Shown: positions 38,692-47,930, numbered from the stretch's first letter. The stretch: DNA of 64,000 bases from Streptomyces sp. NRRL B-24484 (GCF_000717715.1 NZ_JOAI01000009.1:62001-126000), one strand, 5' to 3'. A program made the numbers and translations. The notes: generated from the letters alone by a model not told the origin.

Positions 38692-39120
38692 TTATCGTGC
38701 CGCGCCGCCGCCGGTCTCCCCGGTGCCCCGTTCCGTCCCGGGCCGCGGCGGTTCGGCGGGAAGGACGGCGGCGACCCGCAGTGCGTCCCGCAGCGCCTCG
38801 CGCTGCTCGGGCGACATCAGCCCGAAGAAGTGCACCAGCGCCGCCGCCGGATTGTCGCTCGTCGCCCAGGCGTCGTTCATCAGCGCCGCGGTGTACGCCT
38901 CCCGCGAGGAGACCGGCTCATATCGATACGCCCGGCCGACCTGTTCCCGCCGGAGCCAGCCCTTTCTGTACAGCTTGTCGAGCACCGTCATCACGGTGGT
39001 GTACGCGATATCGCGTTCCGTCCGTAGATCCTGCAGAACCTCGCGAACCGTGACCGGGCGGTTCCACTGCCAGACCCTGGTCATGATGTCGTTCTCGAGT
39101 TCTCCGAGTTGCCGCACCAT
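38692..39120 (-). CDS. BlaI/MecI/CopY-family regulator
   Basis: A 142-residue winged-helix protein (MVRQLGELENDIMTRVWQW, then YTTVMTVLDKLYRKGWLRRE). In this family it is a proteolysis-controlled repressor, usually of beta-lactam or copper responses. The partner M56 sensor peptidase that normally accompanies BlaI is not adjacent. The start at MVRQ gives the standard N-terminus. No strong ribosome binding site is seen, so leaderless or weak initiation is possible. It ends 9 bp before the acetyltransferase gene begins. Confidence 0.88.
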   Translation of the reverse strand: MVRQLGELENDIMTRVWQWNRPVTVREVLQDLRTERDIAYTTVMTVLDKLYRKGWLRREQVGRAYRYEPVSSREAYTAALMNDAWATSDNPAAALVHFFGLMSPEQREALRDALRVAAVLPAEPPRPGTERGTGETGGGAAR

Positions 39121-39172
39121 AGTCCGGCCAGGATAGGAACTGATTCGGACAAAATCGGCGATTCCCCAAGCG

Positions 39173-39219
39173 CACCGGCGCGCCGCCACCCCCTCGGCGG
39201 GGGCGACGGCGCGCCGGTG
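39173..39219 (-). terminator. Terminator after the lysS / small membrane protein unit
   Basis: The 13-bp perfect arms caccggcgcgccg/cggcgcgccggtg enclose an internal ccccc/ggggg stem. It lies between the 52-aa gene stop and the blaI start. Confidence 0.75.
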
Positions 39220-39243
39220 GTGCGTGTCCGGGGCCCGCTGCGG

Positions 39244-39402
39244 CTATTCCGCGGCGCGCGGGGCCGCGGCGGCCATCGCGTCGGCGGCGGCGTCCTCCTT
39301 GGCCTTCTGGGCGCCGCCCTGGCTGCGGATGATCGCCCGCACCAGGAAGCCGAAACCGATCGCCATGACCAGCGGCGGCACGATCGCGCTGACGTAGTCC
39401 AT
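39244..39402 (-). CDS. 52-aa single-pass membrane protein coupled to lysS
   Basis: It begins MDYVSAIVPPLVMAIGFGFL, with one membrane helix at about 6-24, then VRAIIRSQGG and a charged Lys/Glu/Ala tail. AGGAG lies 8 bp before the ATG and overlaps the end of lysS, 4 bp away, so translation is probably coupled. I recall similar short proteins next to lysS in other Streptomyces, which supports a real gene. Function unknown. Confidence 0.8.
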   Translation of the reverse strand: MDYVSAIVPPLVMAIGFGFLVRAIIRSQGGAQKAKEDAAADAMAAAAPRAAE

Positions 39403-39406
39403 CAGG

Positions 39407-40969
39407 TCACTCCTCTTCTGCGTCGTCCGCAGCGGCGGCGCCGCTGCTGCCCTTCGCCTCCGGCTTCACCAGCGGGAAGAGCACCGTCTCGCGGATGTTC
39501 TTGCCGGTCAGCAGCATGATCAGGCGGTCCACGCCGAGGCCGAGGCCGCCGGTGGGCGGCATCGCGTACTCCAGGGCGCGCAGGAAGTCCTCGTCCAGCT
39601 GCATCGCCTCGACGTCGCCGCCGGCCGCCAGCAGCGACTGGGCGGTGAGGCGGGCGCGCTGCTCGACGGGGTCGATCAGCTCCGAGTAGGCGGTGCCGAT
39701 CTCGGTGCCGAAGATCACCAGGTCCCACTTCTCCGCGACGCCGGCGACCGAGCGGTGCTGCCGGGTCAGCGGGGAGACCTCGGTCGGGTAGTCCCGGATG
39801 AAGGTCGGCCGGATCGCGTGGTGCTCCAGCAGCCGCTCGATCATCTCCAGCACGATCTGGCCGTGGCCCCACTCCTTCTCCCACGGCACGCCGGCGCCGT
39901 CGGCGAGCGCCCGGAGCTCCTCCACGGAGCTCTCCGGGGTGATCTCGGTGCCGAGGCGGGCGGAGATGCCCGGATAGACCGAGACCTCCTCCCAGGGCTC
40001 GGCCAGGTCGATCTCGTGCTCCTGCCCGTCCGGGCCGAGGCCGCGGACGACGGTGGTGCCGAGGGCGTCCCGGGCGGCGTTGACGATGATCGCGCGGATC
40101 AGCTCGGCCTGGGTGTCGTAGTCGCCGTACGCCTCGTACGACTCCAGGGCGGTGAACTCCGGGTTGTGGGTCGCGTCTGCGCCCTCGTTGCGGAAGTTCC
40201 GGTTGATCTCGAAGACCTTCTCGGCGCCGCCGACCACCAGGCGCTTCAGGTAGAGCTCGGTCGCGATGCGCAGGTAGAGCTCGATGTCGTAGGCGTTGAT
40301 GTGCGTCTTGAACGGACGCGCGTTGGCGCCGCCGTGGATCGGCTGCAGCATCGGGGTCTCGACCTCGAGGTAGCCGCGGTCCTCGTAGGTGCGGCGGATC
40401 GAGCGGATCACCCGGGTGCGCAGCTGGAGCATCTCGCGCGCCTCGGGGTTCACGATGAGGTCGACGTAGCGCTGGCGGACCCGGGCCTCCGGGTCGGTCA
40501 GGCCCTTGTGCTTGTCCGGCAGCGGGCGCAGGCACTTCGCGGTGAGTTCCCACCGGTCGACCATGACGCTCAGCTCGCCGCGGCGGGAGGTGATGACCTC
40601 GCCCTCCACGCCGACCTGGTCGCCGAGGTCGATGTCGGACTTCCACGCCGACAGCCGCTCCTCGCCGAGCTTGTCCAGCGACAGCATCACCTGCAGGTCG
40701 CCGGAGCCGTCGCGCAGGGTGGCGAAGCAGAGCTTGCCGCCGGTGCGGGCCAGGACGACGCGGCCGGTGACGCCGACCCGCTCGCCGGTCGCGGTGTCCG
40801 CGGCCAGGTCCGGGTGCTTGGCGCGGAGGTCGGCGATGGTGGTGGTGCGGGGGAACCCGACCGGGTAGGGGTCGATTCCGGCCGCCCGGAGCCGGTCCAG
40901 CTTCTCGCGCCGGACGCGCATCTGCTCGGGGAGGTCGTCGGCCTGGGGCACGGTGGTCTGATCGCTCAC
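39407..40969 (-). CDS. lysS: Lysyl-tRNA synthetase, class II
   Basis: A 520-residue enzyme that charges tRNA-Lys. The N-terminal OB anticodon-binding domain is at about 50-170 (GVTGRVVLARTGGKLCFATL). Class II motif 2 is NRNFRNEGADATHNPEFT and motif 3 is GLGLGVDRLIMLLT. The GTG start (VSDQTTVPQ) is chosen over the longer frame, whose first 50 residues lack homology. It has a disordered Ala/Glu C-terminus. Confidence 0.95.
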   Translation of the reverse strand: MSDQTTVPQADDLPEQMRVRREKLDRLRAAGIDPYPVGFPRTTTIADLRAKHPDLAADTATGERVGVTGRVVLARTGGKLCFATLRDGSGDLQVMLSLDKLGEERLSAWKSDIDLGDQVGVEGEVITSRRGELSVMVDRWELTAKCLRPLPDKHKGLTDPEARVRQRYVDLIVNPEAREMLQLRTRVIRSIRRTYEDRGYLEVETPMLQPIHGGANARPFKTHINAYDIELYLRIATELYLKRLVVGGAEKVFEINRNFRNEGADATHNPEFTALESYEAYGDYDTQAELIRAIIVNAARDALGTTVVRGLGPDGQEHEIDLAEPWEEVSVYPGISARLGTEITPESSVEELRALADGAGVPWEKEWGHGQIVLEMIERLLEHHAIRPTFIRDYPTEVSPLTRQHRSVAGVAEKWDLVIFGTEIGTAYSELIDPVEQRARLTAQSLLAAGGDVEAMQLDEDFLRALEYAMPPTGGLGLGVDRLIMLLTGKNIRETVLFPLVKPEAKGSSGAAAADDAEEE

Positions 40970-41021
40970 CCCACAAGGGTAGCCACCACCGGGCCGCGCT
41001 CCCGCACGGGTTTCCGCCCGG

Positions 41022-41056
41022 AGGCCCCGGGACGCCGCTGCGGCGCCCCGGGGCCT
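41022..41056 (-). terminator. Terminator of the LAXTG surface protein gene
   Basis: The 16-bp arms aggccccgggacgccg/cggcgccccggggcct with one mismatch and a 3-nt loop start 17 bp after the stop codon. Confidence 0.75.
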
Positions 41057-41072
41057 GCGGGTACGGCGGGGA

Positions 41073-42767
41073 CTACTGGTGCGAGCCCTTGCGGCGCCGT
41101 GCGCCCAGGAAGACCGCACCGCCGATCAGCACCGCACCGGCACCGGCCGCGGCGATGGTGCCGAGCCCGGACGCGCCGGTGAAGGCGAGGCCGCCGGCGG
41201 TGGTCGCCGAGGGGCTCGGCGAGGCCGTGGTGGCCGAGGGGTTGGCCGAGGCCGAGCCGGTGGGCCGGACGACGACCGGCGGGGTGCTCGCCGCGCCGCC
41301 GCCGGAGGGCGGGGTGGGCACGCCGGTCGGGATCGAGCCGCTCGGCTCGGAGCCGAGGACGACGGACACCGCCTCGTTGGCGTGGTTCGGGTCGAAGGTG
41401 AGGTTGCCCGCGGTCGCCCCGCCGCCGTAGAGGCTGGTCTCGTCCTGGAGCGTCACCGGCACGGTGGCCCGGGTGGTGCCGGCGTCCAGCGAGACGCCGA
41501 AGTCGAAGGTCCGCCGGGTGCCGCTGCTGATCCACATGCCGGTGTCGCAGAGGTACTTGTCGGGGTGCTCGACCTGGTGGCCGTTGTCCCAGGTCCTCGG
41601 CGCGCAGCCGGTCGGGACCCTGGTCACGGTGACGCCCTTGGGGAACTGCGCCTGCACCTTCACCACGTCGTCGCCGGAGCGGTAGAAGATCGACGCCGGG
41701 CCGGCGTTGCGGTACCCGACCGTGAGCGTGCCGCGCTTGCCGCCGTCGGCCGGGCTCCAGGCGCCCAGCGCGGAGAAGTCGGCGGTGTTGGCGGCCGAGA
41801 CCTCCAGCTCCACGCGGTTGTCGTAGCTGTGGCGCGGTGCGGCGAGCAGCGCCGGGTCCTGGGCCGCCTTGACGGTGAGCGGGGCGTCGGTGCCGCGCTG
41901 GAAGCGGTGGTCGGCACGCCAGCGCGGGACGCTGGAGTACTGCGCGTCCTCGGTGGCGTACAGGCTGATGTCGGTGAAGGTGTACCAGGCGCTGTCGGTG
42001 ACCCCGAACTGCAGCGGGTCCAGGGTGTGGACCGCGCCGGGGGCCAGCGAGACGTCGAGGGTGCAGACGGCCATGGTCTCGCCGGGCCAGGACTTCTGGT
42101 TCCAGGCGCCCTCGCCCACGGTGGCGAACTCGCAGTTGGAAGGTCGCTTCTTGAAGTCGAGGCCGGAGACGGCGTCGATCGTGACGACGAGCCTGGTGGC
42201 GGCGGCGTCGCCGACGTTGGCGAACTCGACCGCCGGCGCGACGACGGCGCCGGGCTTCACGCCCTTCTGCGGGGCGAGGTCCTTGGTCTTGAAGTCGGGC
42301 CCGCCGACGTCGACCCTGACGTCCTTCTCGGCGCGCTCGGCGTTCGAGGAGGTCAGCGTGATGTGCAGCTTGCCGCTGCTGCCCGGCTTGGCACCGGCGA
42401 CGGCGCTCAGCCACGGGTGCTGGGTGATGTTGATCGAGTCGAAGTCGACGGTGTGGGCGTCGCAGGTGACGACCGTGCCGGCCGTGGTGCACTCCGGGAC
42501 GGTCAGCTGCGCCACGCCGGCCAGGCCGGCCGTGTCGAAGGCGACCTTGACGTCCTTGGCCGCGACGGTGCCCGTCCGGCCGATGCGCAGGTTGAGGTTC
42601 TCGTCGAACTGGCCGGGCGTCGTGGGCTTGGCCGAGATCTGGACGGAGTCGGCGACGTCGAACGTGAGCCTGGTGCCCGCCGCTTGGGCCGGTACGGCAG
42701 CGGCGGTGACGGCGGCCGCGGCGACGGCCGTCGACAGGCCGAACGCCCTGATGCGCTTGGCGCGCAT
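41073..42767 (-). CDS. Sortase-anchored (LAXTG) surface protein
   Basis: A 564-residue exported protein. The signal peptide is at 1-31 (FGLSTAVAAAAVTAAAVPAQAAG). Several beta-rich Ig/DUF11-like domains lie at about 32-460. A Pro/Ser/Thr wall-spanning linker (about 465-525) leads to LAFTG at 527-531, a membrane segment and a terminal RRRKGSHQ. LAXTG is the signal of class E sortases in Streptomyces, so it should be linked to the cell wall. The ligand or role is unknown. The ribosome binding site GGGGGG is close to the ATG. Confidence 0.85.
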   Translation of the reverse strand: MRAKRIRAFGLSTAVAAAAVTAAAVPAQAAGTRLTFDVADSVQISAKPTTPGQFDENLNLRIGRTGTVAAKDVKVAFDTAGLAGVAQLTVPECTTAGTVVTCDAHTVDFDSINITQHPWLSAVAGAKPGSSGKLHITLTSSNAERAEKDVRVDVGGPDFKTKDLAPQKGVKPGAVVAPAVEFANVGDAAATRLVVTIDAVSGLDFKKRPSNCEFATVGEGAWNQKSWPGETMAVCTLDVSLAPGAVHTLDPLQFGVTDSAWYTFTDISLYATEDAQYSSVPRWRADHRFQRGTDAPLTVKAAQDPALLAAPRHSYDNRVELEVSAANTADFSALGAWSPADGGKRGTLTVGYRNAGPASIFYRSGDDVVKVQAQFPKGVTVTRVPTGCAPRTWDNGHQVEHPDKYLCDTGMWISSGTRRTFDFGVSLDAGTTRATVPVTLQDETSLYGGGATAGNLTFDPNHANEAVSVVLGSEPSGSIPTGVPTPPSGGGAASTPPVVVRPTGSASANPSATTASPSPSATTAGGLAFTGASGLGTIAAAGAGAVLIGGAVFLGARRRKGSHQ

Positions 42768-42946
42768 GGTCCCCCCATGGGTCGTGATCGGAGCTGTGCG
42801 ATCGCAGACCCTAGACGCCGCGTCCCTCCGCCGGGGCGAGATCAATCGGGCACATCGGGACGGGACTGTTCGTACCGCTCTCAAATTTTGCCGAGGCGTT
42901 ACGCGCGAGGCCGTCCCGCGTTCCGGCATTGTCGACACGTCGACGT

Positions 42947-42987
42947 GCGGCGGCCCCGGAGCGTGCGGGACGCTCCGGGGCCGCCGC
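42947..42987 (-). terminator. Terminator of the 234-aa hypothetical gene
   Basis: The 18-bp perfect arms gcggcggccccggagcgt/acgctccggggccgccgc with a 5-nt loop lie 14 bp past the stop codon at 43001. Confidence 0.8.
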
Positions 42988-43000
42988 CGAACGGGGTGGC

Positions 43001-43705
43001 TCAGCCGGTGCCGGTGGCGAGTTCGGTCTCCTCGTCCTCCGGTGCGGGGGGCTGGGGTTGGGGTCTGGCCTTGGGGCGGCGGCCGAAGAGTTCGGCGGGG
43101 GTGGGCATCCTGCGGGGCTGCGGCTGCTCGCCGGGGGCCGGGGGCCTGGGGCTGCTGCTCATCGGGACGCGTCCTCCAAGGGTGAAGGCGGGCAGGGGTT
43201 CGGTCGCCGGACTCGGAACGGCCGTCAGGTGGCGCTGGCCGGAGGCGAGCGAGAGCCGCTCGCGGACCTCGGCCTCCGCCAGCGCGTGGCAGCGGCCGGC
43301 CAGCCGGGAGCGCCGGGCGCGCTCGGTGTGGCCGCAGGGCTGCCGGGAGAGCGAGCGCAGCGCGGACAGGTCCTCCGGGGTGGGGAGGTAGCCGTCCGTG
43401 ACGGCGTCCTCCAGCCGTTCCAGGTAGCCGGGGGCACTGCCGGGCAGCGCGTACCGGTAGCGGGCCAGGTCGGCCAGCATGAAGCTGCGCAGCCGGCCGC
43501 CCTCCCGGACGGCCTCGTCGATGGACTCGGTGAGCCGCAGCGCGTCCTGGACGTCCTCCGCCCACAGCGCGGCGGACGGTCCGGGCGGCTGGAGCCGGTC
43601 GTCGGGGAGAGCCGGGTAGAGGGCTTGGGCGAGGGCGCGGCGCAGCACGCGGACTTCGTCGGCGCTGAAAGCCATGCCGCCGCGCGATCCGTGTGGCGTA
43701 GGCAT
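43001..43705 (-). CDS. Conserved hypothetical protein
   Basis: A 234-residue protein starting MPTPHGSRGGMAFSADEVRV; an internal ATG at 43675 is an alternative start. Residues about 10-150 are helical (RRALAQALYPALP, LARYRYALPGSAPGYLERLEDAV). The C-terminal 80 residues are Pro/Arg/Gln-rich and disordered. One cysteine pair is not obvious. No family function is known to me; the gene lies just downstream of coaX on the same strand. Confidence 0.75.
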   Translation of the reverse strand: MPTPHGSRGGMAFSADEVRVLRRALAQALYPALPDDRLQPPGPSAALWAEDVQDALRLTESIDEAVREGGRLRSFMLADLARYRYALPGSAPGYLERLEDAVTDGYLPTPEDLSALRSLSRQPCGHTERARRSRLAGRCHALAEAEVRERLSLASGQRHLTAVPSPATEPLPAFTLGGRVPMSSSPRPPAPGEQPQPRRMPTPAELFGRRPKARPQPQPPAPEDEETELATGTG

Positions 43706-43850
43706 GAGGTGACAGTACGTGGCGTACGTCCGATTTCGGGCGATTGGCGCCCCGGTTGTCCCGATTGGCGTATCTGCCGCTGATCCGACGTGCGGACGGT
43801 CGGCCCGACCGGGCCGACCGCCCGTCAGCATGCTTGGCGCGGAAGCCCGT

Positions 43851-44636
43851 TCAGGACTTGTTGCGCTCCCAGACCAGCCGCAGGCCGATCAGGGTGAGCC
43901 AGGGCTCGTGCACGTCGATGGTCTCGGCCTCGCCGAGGACGAGCGGGGCCAGGCCGCCGGTGGCGATCACCTGGACGTCGTCCGGGTCCTTGGCGAGTTC
44001 CCGGGCCATCCGGTTGACCAGGCCGTCGACCTGGCCGGCGAAGCCGTACAGGATGCCGGACTGCATCCCTTCAACGGTGTTCTTGCCGATGACGTTGCGG
44101 GGCCGGGCCAACTCGATCTTGCGCAGCTGCGCGCCGCGCAGACCGAGCGCCTCGACCGAGATCTCGATGCCGGGCGCGATCGCGCCGCCCACGTAGTCGC
44201 CGCGGGCGTTCACCGCGTCGAAGGTGGTGGCGGTGCCGAAGTCCACCACGATGCACGGCCCGCCGTAGAGGTGGTTGGCGGCCAGCGCGTTCACGATCCG
44301 GTCGGCGCCGACCTCCTTGGGGTTGTCCATCAGGACGTGCACCCCGGTCTTCACGCCCGGCTCCACGATCACCGCGGGCACGTCGCCGTAGTAACGGCGC
44401 GTCACCTCGCGGAGCTCGTGGAGCACGGCGGGCACGGACGAGCAGATCGACAGCCCCGCCACCTTGTCCTCGGCGGACACGATGGGGTGGGCACCCATCA
44501 GGCCCTGCATCAGCACCGCCAGCTCGTCCGCGGTGCGCCGCGGGTCGGTGGAGATCCGCCAGTGTTCGACGATGTCCTCGCCGTCGAACAGGCCGAGCGT
44601 GGTCTGGGTGTTGCCGACGTCGATGGTGAGGAGCAC
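43851..44636 (-). CDS. coaX: Type III pantothenate kinase
   Basis: A 261-residue CoaX that phosphorylates pantothenate in the first step to CoA. It has an ASKHA fold with phosphate loop DVGNTQTTLGLF, the pantothenate loop GADRIVNALAA, and DFGTATTFDAV followed by GGAIAPGIEIS. The GTG start is at LLTIDVGN. It lies 25 bp downstream of nadC on the same strand in the cofactor cluster. Confidence 0.95.
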   Translation of the reverse strand: MLLTIDVGNTQTTLGLFDGEDIVEHWRISTDPRRTADELAVLMQGLMGAHPIVSAEDKVAGLSICSSVPAVLHELREVTRRYYGDVPAVIVEPGVKTGVHVLMDNPKEVGADRIVNALAANHLYGGPCIVVDFGTATTFDAVNARGDYVGGAIAPGIEISVEALGLRGAQLRKIELARPRNVIGKNTVEGMQSGILYGFAGQVDGLVNRMARELAKDPDDVQVIATGGLAPLVLGEAETIDVHEPWLTLIGLRLVWERNKS

Positions 44637-44661
44637 GGGATGGCTTTCTGTTGAGGCGCGG

Positions 44662-45621
44662 TCAGGCGCGGAGGTCCAGGCCGATGTCGAGGACCGGCGA
44701 GGAGTGCGTCAGGGCCCCGACGGCCAGGTAGTCGACACCAGTCTCGGCGACCTCGCGCGCGGTGGCCAGGGTCAGTCCGCCGGACGCCTCCAGCTTCGCC
44801 CGGCCGGCCACCAGGGCGACGGCCTCCTTCAGCTGCGGCACGGTGAAGTTGTCGAGCAGGATCAGGTCCGCCCCGGCCTCCAGCACCGGCGCGATCTGCT
44901 CCAGGGTGTCCACCTCGACCTCGACGGGGAGGTCCGGGTAGGCCGCCCGCACCGCGCGGAAGGCCTCCGCGACGCCGCCGGCCGCCACCACGTGGTTGTC
45001 CTTCACCAGCGCGGCGTCGGACAGCGCCATCCGGTGGTTGGCGCCGCCGCCGCAGCGCACGGCGAACTTCTCCAGCGCGCGCAGGCCCGGGGTGGTCTTG
45101 CGGGTGTCCCGGACGACCGCGCCGGTGCCCTCCAGGGCGTCGGCCCAGGCCCGGGTCGCGGTGGCGACGCCGGACAGGTGGCAGAGCAGGTTCAGCGCGC
45201 TGCGCTCGGCGGTCAGCAGGTCGCGGGTGCGGCCGCGGACGGAGAGCAGCACCTGGCCGGCCTCGACCCGGGCGCCGTCCTCGACGTGCCGCTCGACCTC
45301 GAACTCCTCCTCGCAGACCAGCGAGACGACGGCCTCGGCCACCCGAAGGCCCGCCACCACACCGGCCGAGCGGGCGGTGAAGTCGGCGGTGGCGACGGCG
45401 TCCGCGGGGACGGTCGCCACCGAGGTGACGTCCTCGCCGCCGGCCAGGTCCTCGCCGAGCGCGAGCATCGCGATGTCCTCGACCTCGACCGGGTCCAGCC
45501 CGGCCTCCTCCAGCAGCGCCGCCAGCGCCGGGTCCAGCCCGGTCTCGTACGCCTCGCCCTCGCCGCAGGCGCAGCCGTCGCCGCAGCCGGCGGAGGCGAG
45601 CGGGAGTTCGTCGTGGGTCAT
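44662..45621 (-). CDS. nadC: Nicotinate-nucleotide pyrophosphorylase (quinolinate PRTase)
   Basis: A 319-residue enzyme converting quinolinate and PRPP to nicotinate mononucleotide. Seen are RDTRKTTPGLR, the GGGANHRMALSDAALVKDNH-type active-site stretch, LILLDNFTVPQL and EASGGLTL. A non-family N-terminal extension of about 35 residues contains CGDGCACGEG, a short Cys-rich piece that could bind metal. GGAGC is upstream. It lies 47 bp after nadB. Confidence 0.95.
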   Translation of the reverse strand: MTHDELPLASAGCGDGCACGEGEAYETGLDPALAALLEEAGLDPVEVEDIAMLALGEDLAGGEDVTSVATVPADAVATADFTARSAGVVAGLRVAEAVVSLVCEEEFEVERHVEDGARVEAGQVLLSVRGRTRDLLTAERSALNLLCHLSGVATATRAWADALEGTGAVVRDTRKTTPGLRALEKFAVRCGGGANHRMALSDAALVKDNHVVAAGGVAEAFRAVRAAYPDLPVEVEVDTLEQIAPVLEAGADLILLDNFTVPQLKEAVALVAGRAKLEASGGLTLATAREVAETGVDYLAVGALTHSSPVLDIGLDLRA

Positions 45622-45668
45622 CGTGGTGCTCCTAGTCGATCGGCAGGGTCACGCCGGGGGAAGGGGGG

Positions 45669-47327
45669 TCACGCCCGGACGCACGGGCGTCCGTCGGCGT
45701 CGAGGGTGGTGACCAGGTGACGCCGCCAGTGGGCGTCGTCGCGGTCGGGGAAGTCCTCGCGCCAGTGGCAGCCGCGGGTCTCCTCGCGGAGCGCCGCGGC
45801 GGCGACCAGCGCGGTCGCCACCAGGTGGAGGTTGGTGGCCTCCCAGGTCTCCACCCGCGGGTCGGCCGGCTTCTCGCCGGCCGCGTGCTCGCGGGCGTCG
45901 GCGGCCAGCCGGTCCAGCCCCTCGGCGGTGGCCGCCATCGACGCGGCGGAGCGCAGCACGGCCGCGCCGCGCGACATCAGCCGCTGGATCTCGGCGCGGG
46001 CCTCCGGGGCGAGCAGCGGCACGGCGCGGGCGCCGCGGGCCGCCGCGGCGTCCACGGTGCGCTCGGGCAGGTCGCCGGCGGCCCACCGGGCGGCCAGGTC
46101 GGCGGCGATCGCCTCGGCGAAGACCAGGCCCTCCAGCAGCGAGTTGGAGGCCAGCCGGTTGGCGCCGTGCACGCCGGTGCAGGCGACCTCGCCGCAGGCG
46201 TACAGACCGGGTACGGAGGTGCGGCCGGCGAGGTCGGTGCGGACGCCGCCGGAGGCGTAGTGGGCGGCGGGCGCGACCGGGATCGGCTCGGTGACCGGGT
46301 CGATGCCGTGCGCCCGGCACGAGGCGAGGATGGTCGGGAAGCGGTGCTCCCACATCTCGGCGCCGAAGTGCCGGCCGTCGAGGTACATGTGCTCGGTGCC
46401 CCGCAGGTGCATCTGCCGGGTGATCGCCTTGGCGACGATGTCGCGCGGGGCGAGCTCGGCGAGTTCGTGCTGCCCGAGCATGAACCGCTCGCCGGTGGCG
46501 TCGACCAGGTGGGCGCCCTCGCCGCGGACGGCCTCGGAGACCAGCGGCTGCTGGCCCTCGGCCTCGGCGCCGAGCCAGAGCACGGTCGGGTGGAACTGGA
46601 CGAACTCCAGGTCGGCGACGTCCGCGCCGGCCCGCAGCGCGAGCGCGACGCCGTCGCCGGTGGAGACCGCCGGGTTGGTGGTCGCGGAGAAGACCTGGCC
46701 CATGCCGCCGGTGGCGAGCACCACGGCGCGGGCGCGCAGTGCGCCGACGCCGTCGCGCTGGCCCTCGCCCATGACGTGCAGGGTCAGGCCGGCCGCGTGG
46801 CCGTCGGCGTCGGTGAGCAGGTCGAGGACGAGGGCGTGCTCGATCAGCTCGATGCCCGGGTCGCTGCGGACGGCGGAGACCAGCGCACGGGATATCTCGG
46901 CACCGGTGGCGTCGCCGCCCGCGTGCGCGATCCGGCGGCGGTGGTGGCCGCCCTCGCGGGTCAGCAGGATCGCCCCGTCGGCGTCCCGGTCGAAGGCGGC
47001 GCCGACCTCGATGAGCCGCCGCACGGCGTCCGGGCCCTCGGTGACGAGGGTGCGCACGGCCGCCTCGTCGCACAGGCCGGCGCCGGCGACCAGGGTGTCG
47101 TCGAGGTGCTGCTCGGGGGTGTCCCCCTCGCCCAGGGCGGCGGCGATGCCGCCCTGGGCCCAGCGGGTGGAGCCGTCGTCGAGCATCGCCTTGGTGACCA
47201 CGGTGGCCCGCAGGCCGGCCTTGCGGGCGTTCAGCGCGACGGTCAGGCCGGCCACGCCGGAGCCGACCACGACGACGTCGGTGGTCGCGGTCCAGCCCGG
47301 GGCCGGGGCGGTCAGACGGTACGGCAT
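45669..47327 (-). CDS. nadB: L-aspartate oxidase
   Basis: A 552-residue FAD flavoprotein of the succinate dehydrogenase/fumarate reductase family. It oxidises aspartate to iminoaspartate for quinolinate synthesis. The FAD motif is VVVGSGVAGLTVALNA. RWAQGGIAAALGEGD, EFVQFHPTVLW and ANRLASNSLLEGLVFAEA are family hallmarks. The start MPYRLTAPAPG has AAGGAG about 11 bp upstream. nadA is not in the window. Confidence 0.94.
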   Translation of the reverse strand: MPYRLTAPAPGWTATTDVVVVGSGVAGLTVALNARKAGLRATVVTKAMLDDGSTRWAQGGIAAALGEGDTPEQHLDDTLVAGAGLCDEAAVRTLVTEGPDAVRRLIEVGAAFDRDADGAILLTREGGHHRRRIAHAGGDATGAEISRALVSAVRSDPGIELIEHALVLDLLTDADGHAAGLTLHVMGEGQRDGVGALRARAVVLATGGMGQVFSATTNPAVSTGDGVALALRAGADVADLEFVQFHPTVLWLGAEAEGQQPLVSEAVRGEGAHLVDATGERFMLGQHELAELAPRDIVAKAITRQMHLRGTEHMYLDGRHFGAEMWEHRFPTILASCRAHGIDPVTEPIPVAPAAHYASGGVRTDLAGRTSVPGLYACGEVACTGVHGANRLASNSLLEGLVFAEAIAADLAARWAAGDLPERTVDAAAARGARAVPLLAPEARAEIQRLMSRGAAVLRSAASMAATAEGLDRLAADAREHAAGEKPADPRVETWEATNLHLVATALVAAAALREETRGCHWREDFPDRDDAHWRRHLVTTLDADGRPCVRA

Positions 47328-47343
47328 GGCTTCACGTGCTCCT

Positions 47344-47820
47344 TCAGCGCGCGGCGTCGGGAGTCGCGTCGCCCGCATCACGGTACGCTCCCCCGCCCGC
47401 GGAGGGGGAAGCCGCCAGGTCGCCGCGGACGAGGCCGCTGCCCTCGGGTGCCTCGGCCGCGTCGCCGCCCGTGCCGGTGATCCGGTTGTCGCCGTCCACG
47501 AACACCACCCTGGGCAGGTACGCCTTGGCCTCGGCGGTGTCCATCTGGCCGTACGCGATGAGGATCACCAGGTCGCCGGGGTGCACCAGGCGCGCGGCGG
47601 CGCCGTTGATGCCTATGACGCCGGAGCCGCGCGGGCCCGCGATGGTGTACGTCTCCAGGCGGGCGCCGTTGTTGATGTCGACGATGTGGACGAGCTCGCC
47701 GGGGAGCAGGTCCGCGGCGTCGAGCAGGTCCTCGTCGACGGTGACGGAGCCGACGTAGTGCAGGTCGGCCTGGGTCACCGTGGCCCGGTGGATCTTGGAC
47801 TTGAGCATGGTGCGGAGCAT
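47344..47820 (-). CDS. panD: Aspartate 1-decarboxylase
   Basis: A 158-residue proenzyme that makes beta-alanine from aspartate. It self-cleaves at Gly-Ser in [11 protein letters not shown] (about residues 24-25) to form the pyruvoyl group. The conserved [18 protein letters not shown] follows. The C-terminus has about 40 extra low-complexity residues beyond the usual 115-130. AGGAGG lies 9 bp before the ATG. Confidence 0.95.
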   Translation of the reverse strand: MLRTMLKSKIHRATVTQADLHYVGSVTVDEDLLDAADLLPGELVHIVDINNGARLETYTIAGPRGSGVIGINGAAARLVHPGDLVILIAYGQMDTAEAKAYLPRVVFVDGDNRITGTGGDAAEAPEGSGLVRGDLAASPSAGGGAYRDAGDATPDAAR

Positions 47821-47930
47821 CTGGTCACGCCTCCTGGTGGGACCCCCGGCCGGGCCGGGGGAGAGTGCATGCCTACGGGGGGTCGTACGGGGGTGGAACG
47901 GGCTGGAACGGGCTGGAACGGGATGGTGCG

